DNA from: Mactra quadrangularis
Taxonomy: Eukaryota; Mollusca; Bivalvia; Venerida; Mactridae
Assembly (NCBI GenBank): GCA_025267735.1
Contig: CM046301.1
Location: 70,397,110 to 70,461,109, forward strand
DNA length: 64,000 bases
Direction: 5' to 3'
Shown here: in pieces, positions 13,671 to 25,619 of the stretch
How positions within the stretch are numbered: position 1 is the first letter of the stretch
Layout: each line of letters opens with the position of its first letter
Translations under genes and position numbers: made by a program
The notes under the pieces: model-generated
What the model was told of the DNA's origin: nothing
Seen by the model: the letters and a program-made list of their open reading frames with translations, nothing else
Database searches by the model: none

Positions 13671-13809
13671 AAGTTATCAGAACCATCTTACAGCTGGAGT
13701 GACTTGTTATTGAAATAGTTACTATGTAGGTAACTAGTCTGACTGACATTATTGATATATGTATAGATGAAAGTTTTCTAAACTGATCTTGAAGTCCTAG
13801 GCTATGTTT

Positions 13810-14113
13810 TTGTTGGGTTTTAACACTGTAGCAACACATTGTACAGTAATAATTATAACGACAGTTAGTCCTCCTACTCACTGTTCTTGGAAAGGCTTAA
13901 TCTCTTGATTAAGCTAATGACCAACTACTAGGCGCATGCCTCCGTCAGTGACTGACTACTGCCCTACATGATTTTAGAATCAGTGGTAGGAGGGAGAACA
14001 GCTGTAGAAGATTATTTCATGACCAAGCTTCATGAAAGTATGCCCGTCCGGGAATTGGGCCACAACCCCTCAATCAGTAGACTTCTGCGCTACCGACTGT
14101 GCTGGCGGGGCAG
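13810..14113 (-). mobile_element. tRNA-Lys-derived SINE, near full length
   Basis: On the minus strand it runs from a degenerate tRNA head (GCCCCGCCAGCACAGTCGG) through the GGAGGGAG/TAGAATCA body to the GTTGCTACAGTGTTAAAACC tail. It is more diverged than the copies at 15.9 and 55.6 kb. Confidence 0.7.
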
Positions 14114-15885
14114 GCTACCTTGGCTCTGTTAAGTGTTGACATCATAAAATTCAAGAATTTTAGGACTTTGACAATTTTGAACATCTACCCATGTATTTCT
14201 TCTTTTATTTGGCATTAACTTGTTGACTGAGGTCCGTCTGCTCCGTATGGATGCATTATGTGCAGGCCCTGGCTTAAACTTAACTTCAAACCTGCAAGTC
14301 AAGATTGCATAGAGTCATTACTTTGGGAGAACCTTCTTTCCGGGGCTGGACTTTGTTAAGTTTCCAGACATTGTTGCTCTAACCATTTTTCAAACAGGCT
14401 TAGGACCAGCTTTGGCTGGTTGTTGTCCTTGATGTACAGTATAAACCTTTATTTCAAGACTAGTAAGGGGAGTTAACCAAGTTGTTCTACGAATAAATTT
14501 TTTATATATACTTAAGTTCTTAATGTAATTATATTAAAATCTCGTTAGAAAGTAAAATCAAGGAGAAAGGTGTTATAGTCAGAAGGTCACTAATGTAGGT
14601 TTTTAATAATTTATGAACCAAGCAGCTTATGGTAAATTTGGAATGTGTTTGTTAAAATTGTTGTAAATATTACTATATTTTAATGAGTAAAATCATTGAT
14701 TCTTGCATACTGGAGTTTCTGTTGTTGTATTTCTGTTTAGCTGCAACTGTGAAAAATTGATTTTGAAAATTACGATTTCATTCATTTGGGCTAGTTGAGT
14801 TGATGATTTGCTCCATTATCTTAAAACATTATCAATTGAGCTAGTGTTTGATAAGTAAAGATTGAAAGATACATAATTTTGATGGGTTGTACATCATGAT
14901 AGGCCTAATGAATCATTTCAAGAGTGAAAATCTGGTGAAAGCTGGCAATGTTGTTGTGGTCATTTATCATATGTACCTAAACAAGACATTAGATGTCAAA
15001 GAGAGAAGATAACTGATGGTCACATCTTGTTTTCTCTTCTAAATAATCATGTTACCTTTTTCTAATTCATTTGTACTGCCATTGTCTTATAATTTCAGGA
15101 GTGCTAGCTCATTTTATAGTTATGGTAAAGATTATTAACTTACCTGACTATATTCATTGGTTTTTACTTGCCCAGATCAATTTTCACCAGTCCTGGATTC
15201 TAGGCTGGTGAGATAAGACAATGGTTGATTGTATGAAGTTAAAAGAGCTGGCTTGGAATCTGGTGATCCAGTTTTTATCCCTGACCCCGACAGGTCATAC
15301 ACTTCCATGAAAAATTTGATGAGAATGGTTTCATTACATTAGCTAAGAAATTGGTTAACTCCTAGTGGAAGGCTTAGGGGATTCTAGCTTACATAAAAAT
15401 CCTGGAAAGTCAGATAGATAACTCGACTGCTAAAAATAGCCAAAAAAAAAAATGTTAACAAATCACACAAAAATGACAAAATCGGAATAAAATAAAAGAA
15501 CAAAGTAGAAATTTAAATGGAACCCAAATACAACAAGTTATTTATTAACTAAATGTGAATGAACAATATTATTTTTATGTATATACAATATTATTTGCGT
15601 CTCACCTTTTCTGTTATTTTTAACAAGAAGGTGATGTATGTTTTTATCAAGACTATAATGATAGGTTTGGTTGTTTATTGTCACTAGTATGTTAGATTGG
15701 TCTAATATTCTCATCTATGTCAATGGTTGGTGAAGAGTTCAGTCAAGTGTGACGATATATGGAGTATAGCCAACATTCCTCCACACCGGGATAAATATTT
15801 GGGAGACATTTTTCTTATTCGGGGACCATCTCAAAATGTATTTTATTAACTGTATGTACCTGTGATGATTGTATGGTTATATTTC
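14114..15885. other. No gene seen; a degenerate SINE-like fragment near 15.2-15.4 kb
   Basis: A fragment around 15,250-15,360 shares the phrase TCATGAAAATTTGA with the SINE at 37.8-38.1 kb. The rest is AT-rich sequence without recognisable structure. Confidence 0.3.
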
Positions 15886-16352
15886 ATTTAACTGTCTGTG
15901 GTGTAATCATTAACTCCACTGATTTAAATCTAAGTTTTGAAGCCGCCCGGCTAGCTCAGTTGGTAGCATGCAAGTCTACTGATCGAGGGGTTGTGTGTTC
16001 GATTCCTGGGCGGGGCATACTTTCGTGGAGATTGGTCATGAAATTATTTCTACGCCTATTCTCCCTTCTACCAATGATTTTTAATTATGTAGGGCAGTTG
16101 TCAGTCACTGACGGAAGTATGCGCTTAGTAGTTGGTTAACAGCTAAATCCAGAGATTTAGCCTTTCCAGGAGGAGTGAGTAAGTTGACTGACCGCCATTA
16201 TATGACCTATAAAATGTGTTGCTACGGCGTTAAACTCAACAAACAAACAAAACAAACAATTAAATCAAAGTTTATTGATCGTGAGTACAGAAGTACCGTA
16301 GTGAATATTCAAATCAGCAGGGTTAATGTATGCACCACTGACAGTTTAATAA
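15886..16352. mobile_element. Palindromic MITE family A, copy 2, split by a SINE
   Basis: The left end (AACTGTCTGTGGTGTAATCATTAA...TGATTTAAATC) and right end (GATCGTGAGTACAG...ATTCAAATCAGCAGGGTTAATG...TGACAGTTTAAT) match copy 1 at 11.55 kb but are separated by a full SINE at 15,942-16,260. Rejoined in outline, they give one MITE of about the same size as copy 1, so the SINE inserted later. Confidence 0.7.
15942..16260 (+). mobile_element. Full-length tRNA-Lys-derived SINE nested in a MITE
   Basis: The head begins GCCGCCCGGCTAGCTCAGTT, matching the 5' half of animal tRNA-Lys (GCCCGGCTAGCTCAG), with box B GTGTTCGATTCC. A body of about 230 bp follows, then a TGTTGCTACGGCGTTAAACT and AACAAACAAA tail. 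An imperfect target duplication flanks it: TTAAATCTAAGTTTTGA at 15,924-15,940 and TTAAATCAAAGTTTATTGA at 16,260-16,278. The clean head and tail make it one of the better preserved copies here. The tRNA part has lost the normal anticodon arm, so it is not a tRNA gene. Confidence 0.85.
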
Positions 16353-16787
16353 AATGTTTTATCAATATGATTATTGTGATATTTGTTTACAAATGTCATT
16401 TAACCCTTTACTGGTTGGGACATGGGCAATAATTGTACTCTTCACTTTTATGTGATAGGGTTATTTCAAGATGCTCCAAATTTCATTACTGACCGACTGA
16501 TTGATAAAGATGCAACTTGGTCAAATTGTTCTGTAGGCCAATGTCTTTTTCAAAAAAGCCATTTTACCCTGGTCCCATTTACGAGGCAATGTGAATTTTT
16601 CGACCATGAATTGTCATTTTAACCAGTTGTTATTGGATTTAATGTCCTAGTATTTTCAGAGGCTGAAAATATGTTATCCTAACACCATTTTGAGCCATTT
16701 TTCTGTACCCAATTTTCTTTGTTTCCTTATAGAGTGAAATTTATTAAAACCAGTTTTACACTTATTTCAAGACCATTGAACTTCAAT

Positions 16788-18251
16788 CTGATTAAAACCT
16801 GATCTACTCGCTAATTTAGATCTGGCCTTTTTCAAACGAAGGTCACGTTCAGGTGACCTTTTCTCATCATAATATTCATGACGAAATTGTTATGATACGT
16901 AACTTGTTTACATCGTCTACGTCACACAATTTGAAATGAGCCGCCCAATCCCAGACTGTGAATAATACCGCTGTTAAATTAGCATACACACCTTGGTCTA
17001 AAAAAAAGGAATTACGAAATCAAAATGTGATTAATAGTGTTTTCGTCTTGATGAAAGCTACGCATTGATTGGTCGACACAAAGTTCATCTCGACGTGACC
17101 TTCAACGGAGACAGTAGAGATCCTGTACGACAATACTCTACAGGATATCTGTTTACGGAGATTGAGTGAACTTTGATGTTGTAAGTAGTAAGAAAATTTT
17201 ATTTCAATACCGAACATTTTATCTAGTTAAATGTCAAAAAACACTGGACTGACATCAGTTCTGATGGAAGGTCTGCTGGATTAATCAAGAAGAAAAAAGT
17301 AGTCCAAGTAGACGGTACATTACTCATAGACTATTGAGGTTAATTTTAATGTAGGAATTACTGTAACATGACAATATTGATGAAAGATATATGAGGAGAT
17401 TTGGCACCATGATGTTCCAATTTAAACAGCAGATGTTTCATGTAGTATCAGCCATGAAAATTAATACCTATATCTTGTAGGTAAGGCCATAGAGAAAGTA
17501 TTGTTAGATTTATGTCCTATTCTGATTTTCCCTTTAATAAAAGTTCCCATCCCCATTTCTTACGATAGTGATTCCAGGTATGTTGAAATGATTTTAATCA
17601 TTATATTGTAAAATTTAATTCAACTGTCAGTGGTGCATGCAATAACCCGGGCGATTAGAATACTCACTTCAGCTCTACTGTACTCAGGTTTGATAAATAA
17701 GGATATCTGTACTTACAAATATCAAGTATTTAAATAAGCTGGGTTAATGTGTGTAATGAATTAAGTTTAACAATATCACCAGAAGAAGCTTTATACAATT
17801 CCAATATAAGTCTTTATTATGTTCAAAATAAAAAGTCTGTAGCCACTATCATTGCAATCTCCGTAAACAGATATCCTGTAGAGCGTTGTCGTACTACAGG
17901 GTCTCTAAGATCTCAATGGAGGGTCACGTTGAGATTACCTTTATGTCGACCAATCAATGCCTAGCTTTCATCTAGACAAAACTATTAATAAAATTTTGAT
18001 TTCGTAATTTCTATTTTTAGACCAAGGTTTGCGAGGTAATTTAACAGCGGTATTATTCACAGTCTGCGATTGGATGGCTCATTTCAAATTGCGTGACATA
18101 GACGATGTAAACAAGTTACTAATCATAACAATTTCATCATGAATATAATGATGAGAAAAGGTCACCGGAATGTGACCCTCATTTGAAAACGGCCAGATCT
18201 AAATTAGCGAGTAGGCGAGCAGAAAATTTTAGATCGGGTTTTAATCAGAAT
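16788..18251. mobile_element. 1.46-kb foldback element with about 375-bp arms
   Basis: The left arm (16,788 to about 17,164) and right arm (about 17,853 to 18,251) are long inverted copies at visibly high identity. Both read from TCTGATTAAAACC at the tip through AGATCTGG, AGGTCAC, TCGTCATGAATAT-like, GTTTACATCGTC and TTGATTGGTCGAC words to ATCTCCGTAAACAGATATCC at the inner edge. The 690-bp centre encodes no transposase and carries a family A palindromic MITE at about 17,612-17,775. The element is therefore non-autonomous. Clean target-site duplications could not be fixed by eye. Confidence 0.75.
17612..17775. mobile_element. Palindromic MITE family A, copy 3, inside the foldback element
   Basis: Left end AATTCAACTGTCAGTGGTGC...AATAACCC and right end AGTATTTAAATAAGCTGGGTT followed by an AATTAAGTTTAA end match the other family A copies. 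Its place in the centre of the long inverted repeat means it either inserted there or was carried as part of it. Confidence 0.6.
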
Positions 18252-21200
18252 TGCAATCATTGCCTTAACCCATTAGCCCAAGCCTGGGACTTGTGAAAAT
18301 TGATAAGAGTTTGTGAAAATTGATTAAGGCTTATGAAAATTACTTATTCAAACATGTCATGCTAGTTTATGATTTTATATTTTACTATACACCAAAGTAA
18401 ATCAGGCAAGACTTGAAGTTGGTCCAACAATATCTGCAGCCACCCATTTTTTTTCAAAATCTAAAGTTTATGGGGAATCTCACTATTAATTTTGTAAAGC
18501 CTTAGATATAGGATGTATGAATGAATTACTCATGGTATAGTCTAAGTTAACTCAGGTAAATGTTGTAAATAAACAAAACTTGGAATATTTCAAGAGGAAT
18601 TATGAGTAACCCTCACATGGTACTTGTATATTTTGTAATTTCAGCTCACCTAAGTTAGGCTCATGGGGAATAGATTTCATCCGGAATTATATTCTATGGC
18701 CTATAGACTTTTCCGTGGTGCTTATAAAATGTTACCATTTACAATAAACTGCATGTGTACTAAGGACAAAAGGCTTAATTTTGAGACCCATGAGTTTCAG
18801 CAATATTGTGTAAAATATGTTGCTTGCACCACATCAGTGCTGGAGGAAAACCCTAACATTTGAGTTCTGGAAATCATCTGTTACAGGGCCTTTGTTTGCT
18901 GGGGTTGCCCACACTTTCTTCAAACAGTTTTTCTTCATACTCCATTTGATGAAACTTCACAGAAATGTTGTTTGGGTAGTTTTCTTTCAAATTTGTTCCG
19001 CAAAAATAAAATATACCAACTAATCTAGTTGCTATGGCTTTTTGTCTTTAAAATGATCTTTATAACCATGTGACTAGTAGCAGGGTTACTCTTACTGTTT
19101 TATCAGGGATCCAGAAGGAATCTTTAGTCAGTTATTCAGAGATTCCTCCTTAATGTTAGGGATTCCTCCAATAATAGACAAAAAACAAGATGAGGCTGAG
19201 ATTTAAGTCTAATTTATGGTGTACAATTCATGGGAGCTCAAATTTATGTGAAAGCAGGACATTTTTAGGAATCCAGAAGGAACCTCTAGCTAAGCATCAC
19301 TAGGGTTCCTCACAAGTTATTGGAATCCTTGGAATCCCGGGACACTGTTAGTGTCAAACCCTGCATGTAGCTTTTAGAGTTAACTAGTGGTATTTTAGTG
19401 TGTTCAATCTAATAATGCCCTGTGGTCAATCTTCTATTGACATCAGAAACTGTTCAGAGTCTGACAGACTCTATGTACCGTGGTCATACATATCTATAAA
19501 GCACCAAAAGTTCCAAACAAAAGAAAAATCCAGTTAACAAGTTAATAGTTTATTCTAACTCCAAACCTGTACCGGTATGTTAAATGCTATGACTTGTGAG
19601 GCAGCCAGTTGTAAGTTCTACATACTAACACACAAATGTCCTAAGCCTCAAATCTGTCATAGACTTGAGCTTTGGCTTTCAATGACTGACCGAAGTCTCT
19701 GGGCCAATAATGATAGTACTTCATGAGTTTTATTCTATTTAGTTCTGGCCCTTCACCTGAGTAGCCAGTCATACATAGGAAGCAATCCATTTGTAACTTA
19801 CTGTCTAGAGAATTGAGAATTCATCATTGCTAATAGTATATTGGGAAAAGACAGAGATTTACTTGTTTGAGTTTTTTCTGAGTTAGAGATGAATTCTTAG
19901 AGAATATGTGAATCCATACCATTTCCCCCTAAATTTTCACGAATAATGTCAGTCTTTGGACTTGCTTCAAAAGGGACTTACCATGACAGGGCTTTATTCC
20001 ATATATAACAGGAGCTGTTTACAGGTGCCTTTTCCTTATGAAATCCCTTAAATCATGCAGTTTTTCCCCAAATTTGGAGGTTACCACTGATTTTTTATTC
20101 TCCTATCAATGAACTTGTGATAAAATTTCCCCATTATATTACATATTAAATCAACACAGTGCTTGTAAAAAAATTAAGGCAAAGACTGGAATCATGAAAT
20201 GTGTAAACTAGGCCAGAAATTGCCAGCCCATCCTATATATTGAACTCCTATAAATGAGTGGCTATTGAACTTTATTTCCTGTATTATAAACTTAATGTTA
20301 CCTTATGTTGTAACTCTATCATTTAGGTTAAAAGTCAGACAGAATAAATTGTAACACCATAAAAACTGATGAAGATGTATTAGTCTGTAATTTTTGTAGT
20401 CTTTCTGACTTCTCAATGTAAAGAACATTTCACTAGAGAGTTAAAGGATGGGAAACTTTGTACTGTATACTAGGGTATTATAGTTGGTAACTAAATTTCT
20501 ACTTCAGTTAAAAACTGAACTTGGGAGTGTTTGATTTTTGTGACCAGAAGTAATGGATAATTCCTTCTTATCTTTTATAATCATAATGATTTGTTCTGAC
20601 ATTAGTCACATGTGTTTTCACTATAAAAATATAGTTATTAGACATTGTGTTTCTATGGCCAGTTTTGGGCTGAATTTTAGCTCCATTCTTCCCATACTTT
20701 GATCTCTTCTGTCTCAAAATTTACAAAACTCACAGTACAGGGAAAGCAGTGAATGCTTTTAAAACACAGGTGACACAGCTTTTAATTCCATATTCATCTT
20801 TCTAACAATGATAAAAATGGCTTGATTCAACTGAGCAACAAAATTAAATCTGAATAAGTATTAATTATTCTGAAGCAGAACAACTGAGCCATGCTCCCTG
20901 CCTACTTAGTCTCCTCCCTGTCATTTTAGTCTCCTCCCTGCGTGTTTGCTCTTCCCTATACAGAAATAGTTCCTTCTAAACAGCAATGTTGTAATGTGCC
21001 CTGGGACTGTTCTCATCTTGTCTGTCCTTTCTAAGTTCTAGAATAATCAGTGGAATAAAGATCAAATATCAAGTTGTCAGATTGATGCTGACTCTAAGAT
21101 TGCCTGTTGTACAGTATTTTGATATGTGTAAAAGATGAGTATTTTCTAGTAGCTTGTGTTATCTCTATATACCTCTCTACTCACTGTTCTTTCTTCATGG

Positions 21201-22680
21201 AACCAAGCCAATATATAACTAGTAATCATTTTCATATTTTCACAGGTATTTTCAACTTAAAAAAATCTGGCTAGCAGATGCAGAACTTAAGAATAATTTT
21301 TTACATGCAGTGGAACTTTAACTATTGTTTTCATGCTTTTTTACGAGGAAAAGTATTTTAGGGTTAGATTTGCTGTTGATAAAATGGGTTTATTGTATAA
21401 ATTGTTTTTGCATCATATCTTATAATATGCTTTAAAGTTTAAAGGTAGACAATTCTTTATGCCATTTTATTGGTAAAAACAACTTAAATAAGTATTGAAA
21501 TGTTCAGTCATCCTTTTAAATTTTCTAGAACTCTAGCCGAGGTATTATACAAGCACTATGACCCTTACCTAACCCTAACCCCTAGCTGAGGTATTATACA
21601 AGCACTATGACCAATTTATCGTTAGGGATCTAGGGTCCAGTTTTAGTAAGCTATCAAAGGTCCAATTTTTGGAAGTGGTCCAGGGTTTGAATTCTTGTGA
21701 GTGGTCTTTGGTCCATTTCAGGTGACTTTTCTGGACTCTTAATTCTGATGAGCAATCTAGGGTCCCCTGTACTCTCTTGTATCAGAAAATATTTACTAAA
21801 TTAGAAGCTTATTTCTATATAAAATAAAGATTTTCTTTCTACGTGATTTTTTTGTATACTAATATATCTCACCTGTGTTTGTTTATGTTTTACTGAGCAG
21901 TTAATTAATTATGTATGTTGTAAAACAATTCATTAATTGATAGAATTCAATTACCTGGAAGATATTCTCTATGATTGATATAAATATGTTATTAATTATT
22001 ATCCAGTAAGGAATTATGTTAATGATTTATGACATACTACTGTTTTATTGTAATGCTTCATTTGTCTTAGTGGACTCAAGAACAAGTCTAGAAAATTTGA
22101 CCTAAGGTGGACCAATTATAGAATGTTACACTTGGGAGAAAGGTGTCTCCAGATGCCAAAACATTAAGTATTACTATAATTATATCGTCATACTGGCATA
22201 GTTGGAAACTGGGCGTGAAGTAGTTTGAACATTGGTAAAAGTTGTCAGGGTTGGTCCTGTATTTCTGTAACCTTAGGAGAGTTCTGTCCCTTTGTAAAAT
22301 TTGCTGAAAGCCTGTATTTTCAGTACTTTGAAATGTTATTTTTCAAGCATATAAGTAGGCTTTATTTAAAATCAAGCATTCAAGTGCCATTTCTGACCTC
22401 AGTAGGTTATTTCCTTCAAAGAAACTACCAACTATTTAGGGAGTTTACAGTATAATACTTATAAGTTATTAATGGAAATGGTAAAATCTCAATCTTAGTA
22501 AAATAATGACTCATAAAGAAATTGTTTCAATTTTAGTTAAAGAATGTAACTAGGAAGTCTTTCACCATCATGATGTACAGTCATACAATATATCATATGT
22601 AAGATGGATACTAGCCAAATAATCTGTACTATGTTAACAATGACTTATATTTTATAAGAATATCCTATCTTATAATATAA
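18252..22680. other. Intergenic or 5' intronic sequence with interspersed repeat fragments
   Basis: No supported exon. Fragments seen: the CCCATTAGCCCAAG repeat from about 18,270; a TTTCAGCTCACCTAAG repeat from about 18,640; duplicated AGCCGAGGTATTATACAAGC / AGCTGAGGTATTATACAAGC segments around 21,536 and 21,585; and a GGTCCAG-rich repeat end closing with CTCTTGT at about 21,625-21,780. Confidence 0.35.
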
Positions 22681-22950
22681 TGTTCATTCTTATATTATAA
22701 TGTTCATTCTTATATTATAATGTTCATTCTTATATTATAATGTTCATTCTTATATTAAAATGTTCATTCTTATATTATAATGTTCATTCTTATATTATAA
22801 TGTTCATTCTTATATTATAATGTTCATTCTTATATTAAAATGTTCATTCTTATATTAAAATGTTCATTCTTATATTAAAATGTTTATTCTTATATTAAAA
22901 TGTTCATTCTTATATTAAAATGTTCATTGTTATATTATAATGTTCATACT
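22681..22950. repeat. 20-bp minisatellite, 13 units
   Basis: TGTTCATTCTTATATTATAA repeats exactly every 20 bp from 22,681 to 22,940, with T/A variants (TATTATAA versus TATTAAAA), then a partial unit. The A variants are grouped toward the right, consistent with local unit spread. Confidence 0.97.
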
Positions 22951-25054
22951 AATAGTTATATTTATTATATAATTATTATATATGTCCCTATTTCACACCC
23001 ACTTTTATATCTTAATATCAGTACTGAGAAAATATGGTTTCTGTAGACAAGTGTAGGTTGTTATGATTGTTTTTAGGAAGAGAAAAATAAGTACTGGGTG
23101 TACCTGTACAGTAATTAAAGTTGGAAACCAAGAACTGAACTGTAGTATTAATAATTATGTTTCATGTGATTTTTAGGAAGTTTTTCAGCAATAATAAATT
23201 AATAATGTGTCATTTGTTTGAAATCAGAAACTGTAGTATGAATGATAGCATGATAGTATGATGACAAAGTTGGGCATACATTTACCCTGCTGATTTAAAT
23301 ATTCACCACATCATGTCTGTACTTACTATCAGTAAAAATAGATACTTGTTCTTATGTATAGAAAGATTGTCTAACAAATATCAAGTATATGAATCAGCAG
23401 GGTTAATTAATGCATTACTAACAGTTGAATAAAATTTAACAATTTATTACCATGGATGACTGCAACGTTCAGCTTGTCTTAAAAACATCTATCTGGTGTT
23501 TATCAGATTTTTATATTTATTCATTTTTACTGTAAGTGAATTACAGTTTCAACTGAAACAAAAATGGAACAAGGAAGCAAATTTTTCTTGACTGAAGAAT
23601 AGGATAAAATTGCACTATTCCGAAAATTCCAGGAAATAACATCCCAGATAGTTATTTTATAATATACTGTTATAATATTTATGATATTTTTTTACATTAT
23701 ATAATTATTATATAACCCCAATTTATACAGTTTTACTATAAGAGACTATAAGCTTCACTTCATGGAGTCTAAGTGTAGATTCTCTAGTTATCATAGTTTT
23801 CTATCAGCATGCAAACATCTTAACATTGTTACCTCAATGTACTTTTATACTTTTACTTTATGCACGTGTTAGGCTGTTGTATAAAATATTATTTGTTTAA
23901 ATGTTCCCACCTGGCTGACTGAAATCATTTCTGATGTAATATTGTATGGTTTTCTAATTTGCAAGTATGTGATGATAAAGTAGTTTTAATGGACTTACTT
24001 CTTGGTCCACTGGCCCAATTAAAAAATCTGATGTTATCATCGTAATGGTTCCGGAACTCAGAAAAGGGCTGGGAGGCAAAAAGGGGCCGAGTGCATCAGT
24101 GGGGTGATGTTTTTCAGCATCTGTTTTTTTTAATAAGGAGGAGTAAAAGGGGCAGGGATGTGAGAAACAGTTAGGGTCCAGTGTTCTGCTGATCTGGTTC
24201 AGAATAATCACTTGACTACTATGAACCCAACTATAATATATGTATATCCTAACATGTATATTGGCAGACAGAATGCATGGTATATTATTGTTACACAATG
24301 AAACTAATTGACAATATAGGTTTCTACATCTGGAATATTCTACTATGAAATGCAGTAAATTCTCATTTGTTTTGATAGTTCTAACAAGATTTCTTCTCTC
24401 TAAAGATACATTATTTTGTTGAGTTATCCCCCTTTTTCCACGTAGAAATTCTTGGTTAAGTTGCTACTTTAAAGCTGGTATCTCAATTAATAGTAAAGGA
24501 AATGGATTGAAATTTCACACACTTGAGTTCTGCGTTTGGTACAAGTTCCATAACTCAGGTTTTTGTAGAGTTATGCCCCTTTTTAATGAAGAAATTCTTA
24601 GAAAGATTTCTAAGCTAATCCTGGTTTCTCCATAATAACTATGGAAATGGATTCTACTTCACAATGATCTTTGTGTTTATCTTACATGTTGGGCATAAGT
24701 CCCTGGACCCATAACTGGGATTGTTTTTTTGCTGAGTTTTCCCCTTTTTCTACATAAACATTCTTGTTTACATTTTTACATGTGAGCTGGCATCTCTATA
24801 ACTATAGAAAGAAATAAATTGAAACTACTCAATTGTTCTCTCAGTGGTAATCTTACATGATGTATACAAGCCTTATAACTCAAGTTTGCTTTTTTGCAGA
24901 GGTGACATTGTATCATGTCAACAATGTAGCATAACATATTTATATCATCCACAAATTAATGTGATGGAATCAATTTAACAATTATGTTGTCTGAGCCTTT
25001 GAAGCATTATACTATTTTCTGCAATTTTTTGGTAACCAACAAAGTCATATAATC
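22951..25054. other. No gene; palindromic MITE copy 4 and a 150-bp-period repeat
   Basis: A fourth family A palindromic MITE lies at about 23,262-23,436 (CATACATTTACCCTGCTGAT on the left; CAGCAGGGTTAATTAATGC and CAGTTGAAT on the right). From about 24,416 to 24,895 there are three or more diverged units of about 150 bp that share GAGTTATCCCCCTTTTT-like and GGAAATGGATT-like phrases. A minus-strand frame at 23,954-24,298 is unrecognised. Confidence 0.45.
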
Positions 25055-25070
25055 ATCATAAATAGCAGCC

Positions 25071-25365
25071 GCCCGGCTAGCTCAGTTGGTAGCACGCAAG
25101 TCTACTGATTTAGGGGTCTTGGGTTCGATTCCCAGGCAGAGTTTGGTCATGAAATTATCTCTACGGCCATTCTCCCTCCTACCAATGATTTTTAATTATG
25201 TAAGGCATTTGTCAGTCACAGACGAAAGTATGTGCTTAGTAGTTGGTTAACAGCTAAATCCAGAGATTTAGCCTTTCCAGGAGGAGTGAGTAGGTTGACT
25301 GACCGTTATATGATCTATGAAATGTGTTGGTACAGCGTTAAACCCAACAAAACAAACAAACAATT
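25071..25365 (+). mobile_element. Full-length tRNA-Lys-derived SINE with 10-bp target duplication
   Basis: The head GCCCGGCTAGCTCAGTTGG and box B GGGTTCGATTCC are intact; the tail is GTTGGTACAGCGTTAAACCC then AACAAAACAAACAAACAA. ATCATAAATA occurs on both sides, at 25,055-25,064 and 25,366-25,375, a perfect target duplication. It lies about 95 bp upstream of the first recognisable exon of the CCDC9-like gene. Confidence 0.9.
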
Positions 25366-25459
25366 ATCATAAATAAACTTGGCTAGTAGATACTTTAGTC
25401 TATCAACAGTCATTGATATAATCAAAGTTTTTATATTGTGATTTCTTGTCTATTTTCAG

Positions 25460-25619
25460 GTATGGGGCGGGGACTCCTATTTTACTTGTAAGAACTTTTA
25501 TTTGGCCATCTGATACGGGGATTTTTGGTAACAAGGGAGACAACTATTGCTGACACTAACTGTAGATTCCAGTCTTGTGTTCGATAGAAGATAACTTACT
25601 GCTTAATATGGCAAGCATG
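25460..25619 (+). CDS. CCDC9: CCDC9-like exon 1 of those seen: 5'UTR plus start codon
   Basis: An acceptor TCTATTTTCAG ends at 25,459 and the donor ATG|GTATGT follows 25,619. The coding part is only 25,608-25,619, four codons (MASM). The ATG has A at -3 and G at +4, a good initiation context, and joins in phase 0 to the next exon, whose first residues lead into the coiled coil. The acceptor implies at least one upstream non-coding exon that I could not locate. An ATG earlier in the exon (25,462) is in another frame. Confidence 0.72.

Noticed and set aside
15942..16015. Apparent tRNA-Lys gene
   Set aside because: The D arm and box B are tRNA-Lys-like, but the anticodon region is altered and the sequence continues into a SINE body shared by many copies.
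23954..24298. 114-codon minus-strand frame
   Set aside because: No domain recognised, no flanking exon signals, and a repeat-like setting; not enough to call a gene.
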